Source: Micromonospora yangpuensis (GTDB taxonomy: Bacteria > Actinomycetota > Actinomycetes > Mycobacteriales > Micromonosporaceae). From it: a stretch of 64,000 bases of DNA. Under the pieces are notes generated by a model, which worked only from the letters and a program-made list of their open reading frames with translations, made no database searches and was not told the DNA's origin. Positions 63,086-64,000 of this stretch are shown here, piece by piece. The first letter of the stretch is position 1. Every line of letters begins with the position of its first letter. The stretch is taken from contig NZ_FMIA01000002.1 of NCBI RefSeq assembly GCF_900091615.1, forward strand, positions 1,302,001-1,366,000, written 5' to 3'. The translations under genes were made by a program, and so were the position numbers.

Positions 63086-64000
63086 ATGGCCGCAGAGGAA
63101 CCGTTCGACGTCTACCGGCTGCCCGAGGAGCACGAGGCGATCCGGGCTGCGGTCCGTGAGGTCTGTGCGGCGAAGGTGGCCCCCGGTGCCGCTGCGGCCG
63201 ACGAGACTGGTGAGTTCCCGCAGGCCTCCTACGAGGCGTTGCGGGCCGCCGACTTCCACGCCCCGCACGTGCCCGTCGAGTACGGCGGCGCGGGTGCCGA
63301 CGCCCTGGCCACCGCGATCGTCATCGAGGAGGTGGCCCGCGCCTGCGCGTCGTCCTCGTTGATCCCCGCGGTCAACAAGCTGGGCACGATGCCGCTGCTG
63401 CTGGCCGGCTCGGAGGAGCTGAAGCGGCGGTACCTGACCCCGGTGGCGGCGGGTGAGGCGATGTTCTCGTACTGCCTGTCCGAGCCGGAGGCCGGCAGTG
63501 ACGCCGCGTCGATGACCACCCGGGCCGTCCGCGACGGCGACCACTGGGTCCTCAACGGCGTCAAGCGGTGGATCACCAACGCCGGCGTCTCGGAGTACTA
63601 CACGGTCTTCGCCGTCACCGACCCGGCCGCCCGGTCCCGGGGCATCTCCGCCTTCGTGGTCGAGAAGTCCGATCCGGGGGTCAGCTTCGGCGCGCCGGAG
63701 AAGAAACTCGGCATCAAGGGCTCGCCGACCCGCGAGGTCTACCTGGACAACGTCCGGATCCCCGCCGACCGCATCATCGGCGAACCCGGCACCGGTTTCG
63801 GCACCGCGATGCGGACCCTGGACCACACCCGGGTCACCATCGCCGCCCAGGCCGTCGGCATCGCCCAGGGCGCGCTCGACTACGCCAAGGCGTACGCCGC
63901 CGAACGCCGGCAGTTCGGCAAGGCCATCGCCGAGTTCCAGGGCATCCAGTTCATGCTCGCCGACATGGGCATGAAACTCGAAGCCGCCCGACAGCTGACC
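63086..64000 (+). CDS. Acyl-CoA dehydrogenase (3' truncated by window edge)
   Basis: At least 305 residues from ATG 63086 with GGGGAGGGGG upstream. Acyl-CoA dehydrogenase N-terminal helices (PEEHEAIRAAVREVCAAKVA), the FAD/acyl-CoA binding YCLSEPEAGSDAASMTTRA, WVLNGVKRWITNAGVSEYYT, then the C-terminal domain begins GTAMRTLDHTRVTIAAQAVG and YAAERRQFGKAIAEFQGIQF. The catalytic Glu, near the end in the family, is beyond the edge. It introduces a trans-2 double bond in acyl-CoA; the thiolase at 16613 could act on later products, though it is distant. Confidence 0.9.
   Translation, partial: MAAEEPFDVYRLPEEHEAIRAAVREVCAAKVAPGAAAADETGEFPQASYEALRAADFHAPHVPVEYGGAGADALATAIVIEEVARACASSSLIPAVNKLGTMPLLLAGSEELKRRYLTPVAAGEAMFSYCLSEPEAGSDAASMTTRAVRDGDHWVLNGVKRWITNAGVSEYYTVFAVTDPAARSRGISAFVVEKSDPGVSFGAPEKKLGIKGSPTREVYLDNVRIPADRIIGEPGTGFGTAMRTLDHTRVTIAAQAVGIAQGALDYAKAYAAERRQFGKAIAEFQGIQFMLADMGMKLEAARQLT

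Overview
The window is very GC-rich, densely coding DNA with GTG/TTG starts, many 4-base (ATGA/GTGA) gene overlaps and a mycothiol-conjugate amidase gene. This points to a mycothiol-producing actinomycete, most likely Micromonosporaceae (Micromonospora/Salinispora type). The genus is inferred from style and gene set; no search was run.

Layout. 1-3.7 kb: end of a membrane-anchored protein, Ppx/GppA phosphatase, endonuclease V, and a convergent DivIVA-domain pair. 3.9-5.1 kb: a mini-GntR regulator behind a near-perfect palindrome, then a repeat-rich stretch. 5.2-11 kb: dienelactone hydrolase, family 5 uracil-DNA glycosylase, and a DUF4129/MoxR/DUF58 operon. 11-16.4 kb: type II NADH dehydrogenase, a polytopic GT-C-like protein, tRNA-Leu(UAA) (the bldA-type tRNA) and a Bax inhibitor-1 family protein. 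16.6-30 kb: thiolase, tandem SGNH hydrolases, DUF1232 protein, cystathionine beta-synthase, Tat-lipoprotein intradiol dioxygenase, GNAT, RNase Z, and a three-gene NAGGN osmolyte operon (asnO-type amidotransferase, GNAT/ATP-grasp synthetase, M42 peptidase).

30.38-40.37 kb is an integrated mobile element of about 10 kb. A large serine integrase lies at its left end and a GntR-type regulator at its right end. Between them are a control region with two families of short repeats, a run of small overlapping phage-like genes, and a two-gene lower-GC cargo of putative HNH-type proteins. The element sits in the 3' end of msrA. The displaced msrA tail remains at the left junction, and a homologous tail with unusual codons, apparently supplied by the element, restores the gene at the right junction.

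41-64 kb returns to host genes: a toxin-antitoxin-like pair, HIT protein, cystathionine gamma-synthase, amidase, threonine ammonia-lyase, greA, DUF4307/mca/small membrane protein, an intact GGDEF-EAL protein, a DUF255/YyaL thioredoxin-domain protein, purK-purE, a 1,698-residue zinc-ribbon polytopic membrane protein, UDP-glucose dehydrogenase and the start of an acyl-CoA dehydrogenase.

Non-coding highlights: six copies of an exactly 53-bp imperfect palindrome, five of them at gene 3' ends and two supplying the stop codon; a second palindrome family built on AGATCTTGGA; several GC-rich tandem repeats; and strong hairpin terminators. The DUF58 gene appears to carry a one-base deletion in a G run.
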